Assembly (NCBI GenBank): GCA_025194985.1
Contig: JAOANE010000048.1
Coordinates: forward strand, 1-64,000
Direction of reading: 5' to 3'
DNA length: 64,000 nucleotides
Origin: Regnicoccus frigidus
GTDB taxonomy: Bacteria; Cyanobacteriota; Cyanobacteriia; PCC-6307; Cyanobiaceae
Each line of letters begins with the position of its first letter. Positions within the stretch are counted from its first letter, which is position 1. The position numbers and the translations under genes are program-made. A model generated the notes under the pieces. That model was not told the DNA's origin, did no database searches, and saw only the letters and a program-made list of their open reading frames with translations. This document shows, in pieces, positions 43,772 through 51,957 of this stretch.

Positions 43772-44786
43772 GGAGAGCAGCCCCAGGCACCTGGCGGCCG
43801 ATCCTGAGCTCAGCGGCGCTGAAGCCCTCGATCGCGCCGGGGCCGGCCAGCTGGCCTTCCTCGAATCCGGCAACGCCCTGGCGGCCGCCCTTTCAGCCAG
43901 CGCCGCCGCCGCCCTGCTGCTGCCCCTCGACGCCGACCTGCAGCGCCTGGCCACCGAGCGGGGGCTGGCCTGGGTGGCACTCAAGGATCCGCGCCTGGGC
44001 TTCGCCGAGGCCCTTGCCGCCCTCCACCCCCAGGCCACCAAGCCAGCGGGGATTCACCCCAGCGCCGTGGTGGATCCAGCCGCCAGCCTGGCCGCCGAGG
44101 TGCACGTGGGTGCCCGCGCCGTGATCGGTGCCGGCTGCGCGGTAAGCCGCGGTTGCACCCTCCATCCCGGCGTAGTGCTCTACGACAACGTGCAGCTGGC
44201 TGAAGGCTGCGAGATCCATGCCAATGCGGTGCTCCATCCCGGCAGCCAGCTCGGGGCTGGCTGTGTCATCCAGTCGAACGCGGTGATCGGTGCCGAGGGC
44301 TTTGGTTTCGTACCCACCGCCTCCGGCTGGGTGAAGATGCCCCAGACCGGCCGGGTGGTGCTGGAGGAGGGGGTGGAAGTGGGCTGCGGCTCCACCATCG
44401 ATCGCCCCACGGTGGGCGAGACCCGCATCGGTGCCGGCACCAAAATTGACAACCTGGTGCATGTGGGCCATGGCGTGATCACCGGCCGGGGCTGTGCCCT
44501 GGCGGCCCAGGTGGGGATCGCCGGTGGCGCCGTGCTTGGCAACGGTGTGATCCTGGCGGGCCAGGTGGGCGTGGCCAACCGTGCCGTGATCGGCGATCGG
44601 GCCATTGCCTCCTCCAAATCCGGAATCCATGGTGAAATCGCCGCCGGCGAGGTGGTCAGTGGCTACCCGGCGATCCCGAACCGGCTGTGGTTGCGTTGCT
44701 CCGCCGTCTTCAACAAACTTCCGGAGCTGGCCCGCAGCGTGCGCCAGCTGAGGGCCAGCTCCGGGCCAGCTCCGGAGGAACCCTGA
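43731..44786 (+). CDS. lpxD: UDP-3-O-acylglucosamine N-acyltransferase LpxD
   Basis: Third step of lipid A synthesis, adding the N-linked hydroxyacyl chain. The N-terminal uridine-binding domain (RFSSLLDRISAVEESS, AGQLAFLESGNALAAAL) is followed by a left-handed beta-helix of hexapeptide repeats (GIHPSAVVDPAASLAAEVHV, VIGAGCAVSRGCTLHPGVVL) and the catalytic-His region NLVHVGHGVITGRG, ending in a helical tail. About 351 residues, usual length. ATG 43731 lies inside the end of the deacetylase gene. An in-frame start at 43665 is rejected as outside the conserved domain. Confidence 0.94.
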   Translation: MRFSSLLDRISAVEESSPRHLAADPELSGAEALDRAGAGQLAFLESGNALAAALSASAAAALLLPLDADLQRLATERGLAWVALKDPRLGFAEALAALHPQATKPAGIHPSAVVDPAASLAAEVHVGARAVIGAGCAVSRGCTLHPGVVLYDNVQLAEGCEIHANAVLHPGSQLGAGCVIQSNAVIGAEGFGFVPTASGWVKMPQTGRVVLEEGVEVGCGSTIDRPTVGETRIGAGTKIDNLVHVGHGVITGRGCALAAQVGIAGGAVLGNGVILAGQVGVANRAVIGDRAIASSKSGIHGEIAAGEVVSGYPAIPNRLWLRCSAVFNKLPELARSVRQLRASSGPAPEEP

Positions 44787-44851
44787 CGGCACAAGGGGGG
44801 CAGGGCAACCCGGCCGGTAATCTCGCTGATTGATCAAGACCGGCCACCTGC

Positions 44852-45925
44852 ATGACCAGTTACCGGATCACCCTTCTGCCCGGCGATGGCATCGGCCCGG
44901 AGATCACGGCGGTGGCCCGGGGGCTGCTGGATGCGCTGAGCGCCAGGCACGGTTTTGCCCTGGAATACGACAGCCAGCCGATCGGTGGCGCCGCGATCGA
45001 CGCCTGCGGGGAGCCATTGCCGGCCAGCACACTTGAGGCCTGCCGCCAGAGCGACGCCGTGCTGCTCGCGGCGATCGGCGGCCCTCGCTACGACAGCCTG
45101 CCCAGGGCGCAGCGCCCCGAAAGCGGCCTTCTCGGCCTGCGCGCTGGCCTGGAGCTGTTCGCCAATCTGCGGCCGGTGAAGATCATCCCGGCTCTGGCCG
45201 GCGCCAGCAGCCTCAAGGCCGAAGTGATCGAGGGGGTGGATCTGCTGGTGGTGCGTGAGCTCACCGGTGGCATCTACTTCGGCACACCCAAGGGCCGAAT
45301 CGAGGCCGATGGCCAGGTGAGGGCCTTCAACACGATGGCCTACAGCGATTTCGAAATCGACCGGATCGCCAGGGTTGGTTTCCAGTTGGCGAGCGAGCGC
45401 GGCGGCAGGCTCTGCAGTGTTGACAAGGCCAACGTGCTCGATGTCAGCCAGCTCTGGCGTGACCGGGTCGAGCAGATCGCGCTCGAATTCCCATCAGTGG
45501 AGCTCAGCCACCTCTATGTGGATAACGCCGCGATGCAACTGGTGCGGGCCCCGAAGCAATTCGATGTGCTGCTCACCGGCAACCTGTTCGGCGACATCCT
45601 CAGCGATGAAGCCGCCATGCTCACCGGCAGCATCGGCATGCTGCCGTCAGCGTCGCTCGGCGCCAGCGGGCCGGGAGTTTTTGAGCCGGTGCATGGTTCA
45701 GCCCCGGACATCGCCGGCCTCGATCGGGCCAACCCCCTGGCCATGGCACTCTCAGCCGCCATGTTGCTGCGCGTCGGCCTGAAGCAAGGCGAAGCCGCCG
45801 ACCAGCTGGAGCGGGCTGTCGACGCCGTGTTGGCCGCTGGCCATCGCACCGGCGATCTGGCCGGCAGCGGCGAGGCCGCCGTGGGCTGTCAGCGCATGGG
45901 TGAGCTGGTGCTGGCGGCCCTCTAA
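44852..45925 (+). CDS. leuB: 3-isopropylmalate dehydrogenase
   Basis: NAD-dependent oxidative decarboxylation in leucine synthesis. Features are ITLLPGDGIGPEIT at the start, LLGLRAGLELFANLRPVKII with the substrate arginines, VVRELTGGIYFG, the Mg-binding HLYVDNAAMQLV and NLFGDILSDEAAMLTGSIGM (residues about 225-265), and EPVHGSAPDIAGLDRANPLA. 357 residues. Follows lpxD in the same direction with 65 bases between them. Confidence 0.96.
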   Translation: MTSYRITLLPGDGIGPEITAVARGLLDALSARHGFALEYDSQPIGGAAIDACGEPLPASTLEACRQSDAVLLAAIGGPRYDSLPRAQRPESGLLGLRAGLELFANLRPVKIIPALAGASSLKAEVIEGVDLLVVRELTGGIYFGTPKGRIEADGQVRAFNTMAYSDFEIDRIARVGFQLASERGGRLCSVDKANVLDVSQLWRDRVEQIALEFPSVELSHLYVDNAAMQLVRAPKQFDVLLTGNLFGDILSDEAAMLTGSIGMLPSASLGASGPGVFEPVHGSAPDIAGLDRANPLAMALSAAMLLRVGLKQGEAADQLERAVDAVLAAGHRTGDLAGSGEAAVGCQRMGELVLAAL

Positions 45926-45969
45926 CCGGCGACCTGCGAAACTCAGATCCCCCTTCCTCGCGCTCGCCG

Positions 45970-46872
45970 ATGTCCAAGCGTCACCCGATCGTGGCTGTCA
46001 CCGGTTCTTCCGGCGCCGGGACCAGCACTGTCAAACGCGCCTTCGAGCACATCTTCGATCGCGAAGGAATCGTGCCGGCCGTGGTGGAAGGTGACAGCTA
46101 TCACCGTTTCGAGCGGGCTCCGATGAAGGCGGAGATGGCCAAGGCCCAAGAAGCGGGCGTGAATTTCTCGCACTTCGGACCGGAGGCCAACGTCTTCGAC
46201 AAGCTCGAAGAGTTGTTCCGCACCTACGGCAAAACCGGCAACGGCGAGAAGCGCTACTACCTGCACAGCCCCGAGGAAGCCGCCGAGCACAACGGCCGGC
46301 TTGGCACCAGCCTGGATCCCGGTCAGTTCACCCCCTGGGAGCCGATCTCCCCAGACACCGATGTGCTGTTCTACGAAGGCCTGCACGGTGGCGTGGTGGG
46401 CGAGGGCTATGACGTGGCCGCGCTGGTCGATCTGCTGATCGGCGTGGTGCCGATCGCCAATCTGGAGTGGATCCAGAAGATCAGCCGTGACAACGCCGAG
46501 CGTGGCTATTCGGCCGAGGCGATCGTCGATACGATCCTGCGCCGCATGCCTGACTACATCAATCACATCTGTCCCCAATTCAGCCGCACCGATATCAACT
46601 TCCAGCGGGTGCCCACGGTGGACACCTCCAACCCGTTCATCTGCCGCAACATCCCCTCCCCGGATGAAAGCTTCGTGATCATTCACTTCCGCAAGGGAGC
46701 CCGCGAGAAGTGGGGGATCGATTTTTCCTATCTGCTGCGCATGATCCACGACTCCTTCATGTCGAGCCCGACCAGCATTGTGGTCAATGGCGGCAAAATG
46801 GGCTTCGCGATGGAGATCATCCTGACGCCGATCATCGGCCGGATGATCAAGGACAAATCCAACCACGCCTGA
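45970..46872 (+). CDS. prkB: Phosphoribulokinase, class I (proteobacterial type)
   Basis: A 300-residue kinase that matches the octameric class I phosphoribulokinase of purple bacteria almost along its whole length. Shared features include HPIVAVTGSSGAGTSTVKRA (P-loop, about 5-24), GDSYHRFERAPMKAEM, NFSHFGPEAN, LLFYEGLHGGVV-like (VLFYEGLHGGVVGEG), IGVVPIANLEWIQKI, RRMPDYINHICPQFS and VPTVDTSNPF. Cyanobacteria normally use a longer class II enzyme regulated by CP12 and thioredoxin, and no second copy is visible here. This may be an additional enzyme used with ribulose-5-phosphate or a related substrate; activity is inferred from family. It lies just after leuB. Confidence 0.85.
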   Translation: MSKRHPIVAVTGSSGAGTSTVKRAFEHIFDREGIVPAVVEGDSYHRFERAPMKAEMAKAQEAGVNFSHFGPEANVFDKLEELFRTYGKTGNGEKRYYLHSPEEAAEHNGRLGTSLDPGQFTPWEPISPDTDVLFYEGLHGGVVGEGYDVAALVDLLIGVVPIANLEWIQKISRDNAERGYSAEAIVDTILRRMPDYINHICPQFSRTDINFQRVPTVDTSNPFICRNIPSPDESFVIIHFRKGAREKWGIDFSYLLRMIHDSFMSSPTSIVVNGGKMGFAMEIILTPIIGRMIKDKSNHA

Positions 46873-46905
46873 GCGATTAGGCTGGCGCCATTACGTTCAG
46901 CATTG

Positions 46906-47241
46906 GTGAGGCCGATTTCCTTCGCCACACCTCCAGGTTCCGATCCGTCGTCCCCGCTGCCGTCCTTCGTGATCCGAGGGGCCGGCGCCCCGGGAACGGC
47001 TCCCCTGCGCTGGGATCAGATCAACAGTGGTGAGGTGCTGCGCAGGGCGCGCCAGATTTATTTCCACTATTTCGAACATTGCCCGGGGGGAACCGCCCCG
47101 ATCGGCATCGTCCTGCACAGCCGCAACGGCCAGGGGCGCGTGGTATTTGAAGTGCCGGTGCTGCTCCCCGACGAACAGTTCGTGCCCCTGGATCTGATCC
47201 GCAGTCGCGGTGGCCGTCCCCGCGGCTTTCGCGGGCTATGA
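46906..47241 (+). CDS. Small hypothetical protein before prepilin peptidase
   Basis: A 111-residue protein with GTG 46906 (TTG 46903 also in frame). It contains LRWDQINSGEVLRRARQIYF and a strand-rich C-terminal half ending FVPLDLIRSRGGRPRGFRGL. No signal peptide, membrane helix or metal motif. Family not recognised. Its TGA overlaps the ATG of the prepilin peptidase (ATGA), which supports it being a real, coupled gene. Confidence 0.6.
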   Translation: MRPISFATPPGSDPSSPLPSFVIRGAGAPGTAPLRWDQINSGEVLRRARQIYFHYFEHCPGGTAPIGIVLHSRNGQGRVVFEVPVLLPDEQFVPLDLIRSRGGRPRGFRGL

Positions 47242-48101
47242 CCCTCCAGACAGCTGCCCCCGCCTTGTCGATCACCCCTGGCCTGGCCATTCTTGTCGCC
47301 CTGCTTGGCGCCTGTGTCGGCAGTTTTCTCAACGTGGTGATCCACAGGGTTCCGCGGCGCGAATCGATCCTGTACCCCCCCAGCCATTGCCCACGTTGCG
47401 GCACCAGCTTGCGCTGGCAGCACAACCTGCCGCTGATCAGCTGGCTGCTGCTGCGCGGTTGCTGCGCCGATTGCCAGCGGCCGATCGCCATTCGCTATCC
47501 ACTGATCGAGCTGCTCAGCGCCGGCCTTTGGATCGCCATGCTGTTCGCCAGGCCAGGCGCGATGGCAACGCCGCCGACCTGGATGCTGCTGTCCGCCGGC
47601 TGGCTGCTGGTCAGCTGGTTGCTGCCCCTGGCCCTGATCGACTGCGACCATCTCTGGCTGCCCGAACCCCTCTGCCGCTGGGGCCTGGTGCTGGGTCTGG
47701 CCGTCACCGCCCTGCTCGGGCTGAGCCAGTCGGCCGCGACGGCCCGCGAGCTGCTGGCCGACCATCTCCTGGCTGCCACCGCTGGCCTGCTGGCCTTTGA
47801 AGGGCTCAGCGCCCTGGCCGAACGGTTGATCGGCCGGCCGGCCTTGGGGCTGGGCGACGCCAAGCTCGCTGCCCTGCTCGGCGCCTGGCTGGGCTGGCAA
47901 GGCCTTTGGGTGGCGGTGATGCTGGCCGTCCTTACCGGAGCCCTGCTCGGTGGCGCCGCCAGGCTGGGCGGCTTGCTCGGGCCCAGGGAGCCCTTTCCAT
48001 TCGGTCCATTCCTGGCCTTCGGCGGCATCGCCACCTGGGTGGCCGGCGAAAGCTGGTGGCTGAGCCAGCTCCAGATCCTCAGCGGCGGCGCCAGCCTTTA
48101 A
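47238..48101 (+). CDS. pilD: Prepilin peptidase / methyltransferase PilD
   Basis: A 287-residue polytopic aspartyl protease that cleaves and N-methylates type IV prepilins. LLGACVGSFLNVVIHRVPRR is the typical start, followed by the zinc-binding CPRCG (51-55) and CADCQRPIAIRYPLIELL. The first catalytic Asp is in LIDCDHLWLPEPL and the second in GLGDAKLAALLGAWLG, with several transmembrane helices between. Type IV pili in such cells serve motility, attachment or DNA uptake. Confidence 0.92.
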   Translation: MTLQTAAPALSITPGLAILVALLGACVGSFLNVVIHRVPRRESILYPPSHCPRCGTSLRWQHNLPLISWLLLRGCCADCQRPIAIRYPLIELLSAGLWIAMLFARPGAMATPPTWMLLSAGWLLVSWLLPLALIDCDHLWLPEPLCRWGLVLGLAVTALLGLSQSAATARELLADHLLAATAGLLAFEGLSALAERLIGRPALGLGDAKLAALLGAWLGWQGLWVAVMLAVLTGALLGGAARLGGLLGPREPFPFGPFLAFGGIATWVAGESWWLSQLQILSGGASL

Positions 48102-48133
48102 TGGACTCCTCGCTTCGAGCTTGCTGATAGCCC

Positions 48134-49015
48134 ATGTCGCTGTTCGACTGGTTCGCCGATCGACGCAAGACCACTCCGGTCGTCCGTGCCGCCCAGGAGG
48201 TGGAAGAAGGGGATGGCCTCTGGAGCAAGTGCCCGGAATGTGGCCTGGTCGTCTACCGCAAAGACCTGATCACCAACGCCAGCGTCTGCATCGGCTGCGG
48301 CCACCACCACAACATCGACAGCGGCGCCCGGATTCGGCTGATGGCCGATGAGGGGAGCTTCATGCCGGTGGACCGTGATCTGGCACCGACGGACCCGCTG
48401 GCCTTCAAAGACCGACGCAGCTATGCCGATCGGATCCTCGACAGCCAGGGCAGCACCGGCCTGAGAGATGCGGTTGTCTGTGGATTTTGCCGGCTGGATG
48501 ACAGGCCCCTGGCACTGGGGGTGATGGATTTCCGCTTCATGGGCGGCTCGATGGGATCGGTGGTGGGCGAGAAGCTGACCCGGCTGATTGAGACGGCCAC
48601 AGATCGCGGCCTGCCGGTGGTGATTGTCTGCGCCTCCGGCGGTGCCCGCATGCAGGAGGGAATGCTGAGCCTGATGCAAATGGCGAAGATTTCTGGTGCG
48701 CTGCAGCGGCACCGCCAGGCCGAACTGCTCTACATCCCCCTGCTCACCCACCCCACCACCGGCGGCGTAACCGCCAGCTTCGCCATGCTCGGCGACCTGA
48801 TCCTGGCCGAACCCAAGGCCCTGATTGGCTTCGCCGGCCGCCGGGTGATCGAGCAGACCCTGCGTGAAAAACTCCCGGAGGGTTTCCAGACCGCCGAATA
48901 TCTGCTCGAGCACGGCTTCGTCGACCAGATTGTTCCGCGCACCCAGCTGAAAAGCACCCTCTCCAGCCTGCTCAGGCTGCATGGTTGCCGCACCGCCGTG
49001 GCAGCAGGAGCATGA
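48134..49015 (+). CDS. accD: Acetyl-CoA carboxylase carboxyltransferase subunit beta
   Basis: Beta subunit of the carboxyltransferase that makes malonyl-CoA for fatty acid synthesis. The N-terminal zinc ribbon is present (LWSKCPECGLVVYRKDL and CIGCGHHHNI, residues about 29-60). The crotonase-like core includes DFRFMGGSMGSVVGEKLTRL, VIVCASGGARMQEGMLSLMQ and GGVTASFAMLGDLILAEP. 293 residues, normal. The stop overlaps the next ATG (ATGA). Confidence 0.96.
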   Translation: MSLFDWFADRRKTTPVVRAAQEVEEGDGLWSKCPECGLVVYRKDLITNASVCIGCGHHHNIDSGARIRLMADEGSFMPVDRDLAPTDPLAFKDRRSYADRILDSQGSTGLRDAVVCGFCRLDDRPLALGVMDFRFMGGSMGSVVGEKLTRLIETATDRGLPVVIVCASGGARMQEGMLSLMQMAKISGALQRHRQAELLYIPLLTHPTTGGVTASFAMLGDLILAEPKALIGFAGRRVIEQTLREKLPEGFQTAEYLLEHGFVDQIVPRTQLKSTLSSLLRLHGCRTAVAAGA

Positions 49016-49473
49016 GATCACTCCCCCGGTCACGCTGGCGCACCAACCTGCTGAGCAAGGTCCTTTTGAGCAAGGTCCTTTTGAACAAAGTCCTGGTGAG
49101 TCTTGTCCTGGTTCTTGGGCTTGGCCTGCCACTTGGCTTGGCCTGGGCGCCGGCCGCCATTGCCGCGCCGGTGAGCTGGAAGGAAGTGAGCGCCAGTGAG
49201 GAGGGGCAGCAGTGGTGGGACGAAGGCAGCCTGCGGCGCAGCCGCGAGGGCTACCTCTCGGTGTTGAGCCGCTTCAAGCCAGAAGACAGCAGCCAGCAGG
49301 GCAGCCTCTACGTGATGGAGATCAACTGCAGCGAGCAACGCTTCCGTGACGTTTCGGTGAATGGCCTGCCGCGCTTCAAGGCCCCCTGGCAAAGCGCCGC
49401 AGGCGACACCTTGATCAGCGAGGTGATCGAGGAGGCCTGCGCGGCCGGTGCTCCCTTGCTCGCCGCCGCATGA
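49012..49473 (+). CDS. Secreted protein with a repeat-built signal peptide
   Basis: A protein of about 153 residues. Its signal region is built from 15-base tandem repeats giving LLSKV-LLSKV-LLNKV-LVSLV, then LVLGLGLPLGLAWAPAAIAA and an AIAA-type cleavage site. The mature 95 residues (WKEVSASEEGQQWWDEGSLR, SRFKPEDSSQQGSLYVMEIN) contain two cysteines and look like a small lumenal or periplasmic domain; the family is not recognised. It overlaps accD upstream and the Gfo/Idh/MocA gene downstream by four bases each. Confidence 0.65.
   Translation: MRSLPRSRWRTNLLSKVLLSKVLLNKVLVSLVLVLGLGLPLGLAWAPAAIAAPVSWKEVSASEEGQQWWDEGSLRRSREGYLSVLSRFKPEDSSQQGSLYVMEINCSEQRFRDVSVNGLPRFKAPWQSAAGDTLISEVIEEACAAGAPLLAAA
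49053..49112 (+). repeat. 15-base tandem repeat, four copies, inside a signal peptide
   Basis: Units 49053-49067 and 49068-49082 are identical (gagcaaggtcctttt). Unit 49083-49097 (gaacaaagtcctggt) and unit 49098-49112 (gagtcttgtcctggt) are diverged copies. Each unit encodes five residues of the hydrophobic leader, so copy-number change by slippage would lengthen or shorten the signal peptide in frame. Confidence 0.8.
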
Positions 49474-50573
49474 CTACAACTGCGTCGCCGCTCAAGGTCG
49501 CGGTGGCCGGCCTGGGTTTTGGCGAAAAGGTTCACCTGCCTGCCCTGCGGGCCTGCCCGGGCACCGAACCGGTGGCCCTCTGGCATCCGCGCACCGCTCG
49601 CCTTGAAGCCGCCTGCCGCAGCGCCGAGTTACCCGGATTCAGTGATTTCGAAGCCCTGCTCGCCGATCCCGGCATCGAGGCTGTGGTGATCGCGACCCCA
49701 CCGGCGCCGCGCTTTGAGCTGGCCTGCGCCGCCTTGAAGGCGGGCAAGCACCTGCTGCTGGAAAAACCGGTCTGCCTGGAGGCCGAGCAGGTGCTTGAAC
49801 TGCAACGGCTGGCCATCAGCGCCGGACTGAGCGTGGCGGTCGACTTCGAATATCGGGCCGTACCGCTGTTCCAGCAGCTCGAAGCCCTGCTCAGAGCCGG
49901 GGCCATCGGCGATCCCTGGCTGGTGACCATGGACTGGCTGATGGGCAGCCGCGCCGATGCCTCCAGACCCTGGAGCTGGTATTCACAGCGCAGCGAAGGT
50001 GGCGGCGTGCTGGGGGCCCTCGGCACCCACGCCTTCGACATCCTGCAGTGGTTGGTGGGTCCGTGCACCGCCCTGAGCGCTTCGCTCGCCACGGCGATTC
50101 CCGAGCGCCCCCTGCCCGATGGCAGCGGCCGGCAAGGCCGGGTGGATGCCGACGACAGCGCCCTGCTCGGCCTGGAGCTGGAAGGGGAGCGCGGCCAACG
50201 GATCCCCGCCCAGCTCGCCCTTTCCTCGGTGACGCGCCAGGGCCGGGGCTGCTGGCTGGAGCTGCATGGCAGCGAGGGGGCCCTGGTGCTGGGCAGCGAC
50301 AACCGTTCGGATTACGTCCACGGTTTCCAGTTGTGGCAGGCCAGTGGCAGCGGCCCGTTGCAGCTGCTGGCTCCGGATCCAAACCTCGCCTTCGCCCAAA
50401 CCTGGGTGGATGGCCGGATTGCGCCGGTGGCTCGCCTCCACCAGGCCTGGAGCGACAGTGTGCGGGAGGGACGGCCGATGCTGCCGGGCCTGGCCGAGGG
50501 CTACCGCAGCCAACGCTGTTGTGATCGCGCCCTGCTGGCTGCTGAAACAGGAGAACGACAGAACATCACCTAA
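49470..50573 (+). CDS. Gfo/Idh/MocA family oxidoreductase
   Basis: A 367-residue NAD(P)-dependent sugar or inositol-type dehydrogenase. The Rossmann start is KVAVAGLGFGEKVHLPALRA (about 9-28), followed by AVVIATPPAPRFELACAAL, KHLLLEKPVCLEAEQVLELQ with the conserved EKP, and a C-terminal beta-sheet domain with GGGVLGALGTHAFDILQWLV. The substrate is unknown. Coupled to the secreted protein gene upstream; the class II aldolase follows after about 95 bases. Confidence 0.88.
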   Translation: MTTTASPLKVAVAGLGFGEKVHLPALRACPGTEPVALWHPRTARLEAACRSAELPGFSDFEALLADPGIEAVVIATPPAPRFELACAALKAGKHLLLEKPVCLEAEQVLELQRLAISAGLSVAVDFEYRAVPLFQQLEALLRAGAIGDPWLVTMDWLMGSRADASRPWSWYSQRSEGGGVLGALGTHAFDILQWLVGPCTALSASLATAIPERPLPDGSGRQGRVDADDSALLGLELEGERGQRIPAQLALSSVTRQGRGCWLELHGSEGALVLGSDNRSDYVHGFQLWQASGSGPLQLLAPDPNLAFAQTWVDGRIAPVARLHQAWSDSVREGRPMLPGLAEGYRSQRCCDRALLAAETGERQNIT

Positions 50574-50668
50574 GGTGAGCCTAATTCCGTCTTGGCCTTT
50601 GATCACCGGCGTTCCGGTTTCCAGGCCCCAATACGGTTCCTTCACCACTTCCATCAGAGGTTTTCACC

Positions 50669-51742
50669 ATGGCCCTCGTTCCGCTTCGGCTGCTGCTCGA
50701 CCACGCTGCTGAGAACGGCTATGGCATTCCGGCCTTCAACGTCAACAATCTGGAACAGGTGCAGTCGATCATGGAGGCGGCCTACGAAACCGACAGCCCC
50801 GTCATCCTGCAGGCCTCCCGCGGCGCCCGTCAGTACGCCGGCGAGAACTTTCTTCGCCACCTGATTCTGGCAGCCGTGGAAACCTATCCCGGCATCCCGG
50901 TGGTGATGCACCAGGACCACGGCAACAGCCCCGCCACCTGCTTCGGTGCTGCCGCCAACGGCTTCACCTCGGTGATGATGGACGGCTCGCTGGAAGCCGA
51001 CGCCAAAACTCCGGCCAGCTACGACTACAACGTGGCCGTCACCAAGGAAGTGGTGGATGTGGCCCATGCCATCGGCGTGAGCGTGGAAGGCGAACTGGGT
51101 TGCCTTGGCTCTCTTGAAACCGGCAAGGGCGAGGCTGAAGACGGCCACGGCTTTGATGGCGCCCTCTCCCGCGACCAGCTGCTCACCGATCCCGCCGAAG
51201 CCGCCGATTTCGTTGCCAAAACCAAGGTCGACGCCCTGGCGATCGCGATCGGCACCAGCCACGGCGCCTACAAATTCACCCGCAAGCCCACCGGCGAAGT
51301 GCTGGCCATCTCCCGGATCGCCGAGATTCACAAGGCCATCCCCAACACCCACCTGGTGATGCACGGCTCCAGCTCGGTTCCCAAGGAATGGCTGGACATG
51401 ATCAACCAGTTCGGTGGCGCCATCCCCGAAACCTATGGCGTGCCCGTGGAGGAAATCCAGAACGGCATCCGCAACGGTGTGCGCAAGATCAACATCGACA
51501 CCGACAACCGCCTGGCCTTCACCGCCGCCGTCCGTGAGGCTGCCGCCAAGGATCCGGCCAACTTCGACCCCCGCCACTTCAACAAGCCGGCCCGGGCCTA
51601 CATGAAGAAGGTCTGCCTTGATCGTTACCAGCAGTTCTGGTGCGCCGGCCAAGCCAGCAAGATCAAGCAGCAGAACATCAACTACTACGCCGAGCTCTAC
51701 GCCAAGGGCGTGCTTGAACCCAAGACCGCCGTTGCGGTCTGA
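50669..51742 (+). CDS. fba: Fructose-bisphosphate aldolase, class II (Calvin cycle subtype)
   Basis: Zinc-dependent aldolase; in cyanobacteria this form also handles sedoheptulose-1,7-bisphosphate in the Calvin cycle. Features are PLRLLLDHAAENGYGIPAFN, VMHQDHGNSPATC with the metal His and catalytic Asp (about 80-92), SVEGELGCLGSLETGKGEAE, IGTSHGAYKFTRKPTGEVL, LVMHGSSSVPKEW and VRKINIDTDNRLAFT. 357 residues, the longer Calvin-type class II B length. It has its own terminator downstream. A class I aldolase is encoded at 8152-9237. Confidence 0.96.
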   Translation: MALVPLRLLLDHAAENGYGIPAFNVNNLEQVQSIMEAAYETDSPVILQASRGARQYAGENFLRHLILAAVETYPGIPVVMHQDHGNSPATCFGAAANGFTSVMMDGSLEADAKTPASYDYNVAVTKEVVDVAHAIGVSVEGELGCLGSLETGKGEAEDGHGFDGALSRDQLLTDPAEAADFVAKTKVDALAIAIGTSHGAYKFTRKPTGEVLAISRIAEIHKAIPNTHLVMHGSSSVPKEWLDMINQFGGAIPETYGVPVEEIQNGIRNGVRKINIDTDNRLAFTAAVREAAAKDPANFDPRHFNKPARAYMKKVCLDRYQQFWCAGQASKIKQQNINYYAELYAKGVLEPKTAVAV

Positions 51743-51855
51743 GTGAAACAGGTCTGAGTTAGCCGGCTTTTGGTAAAACGGCGTGAGCTCAACGGCTTAC
51801 GACTCCAGCCCCCGACTCAACCTTCCGCTTCCAGACCAAGACCACCATTCCATCA

Positions 51856-51877
51856 GGGAGCTTCGGCTCCCTTTTTT
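51856..51877 (+). terminator. Rho-independent terminator after class II aldolase
   Basis: A six-base-pair stem gggagc/gctccc (51856-51861 with 51866-51871), a TTCG tetraloop and a run of six Ts (51872-51877). This is the clearest intrinsic terminator in the window, about 115 bases after the aldolase stop. Confidence 0.9.
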
Positions 51878-51957
51878 GTCGGCCAGGTACGGCCTGAATG
51901 AACACGCTCAAGTGCAGATGCCTGGGTAGGCCTCTCTGACTGGAGACAGGGACCGGG

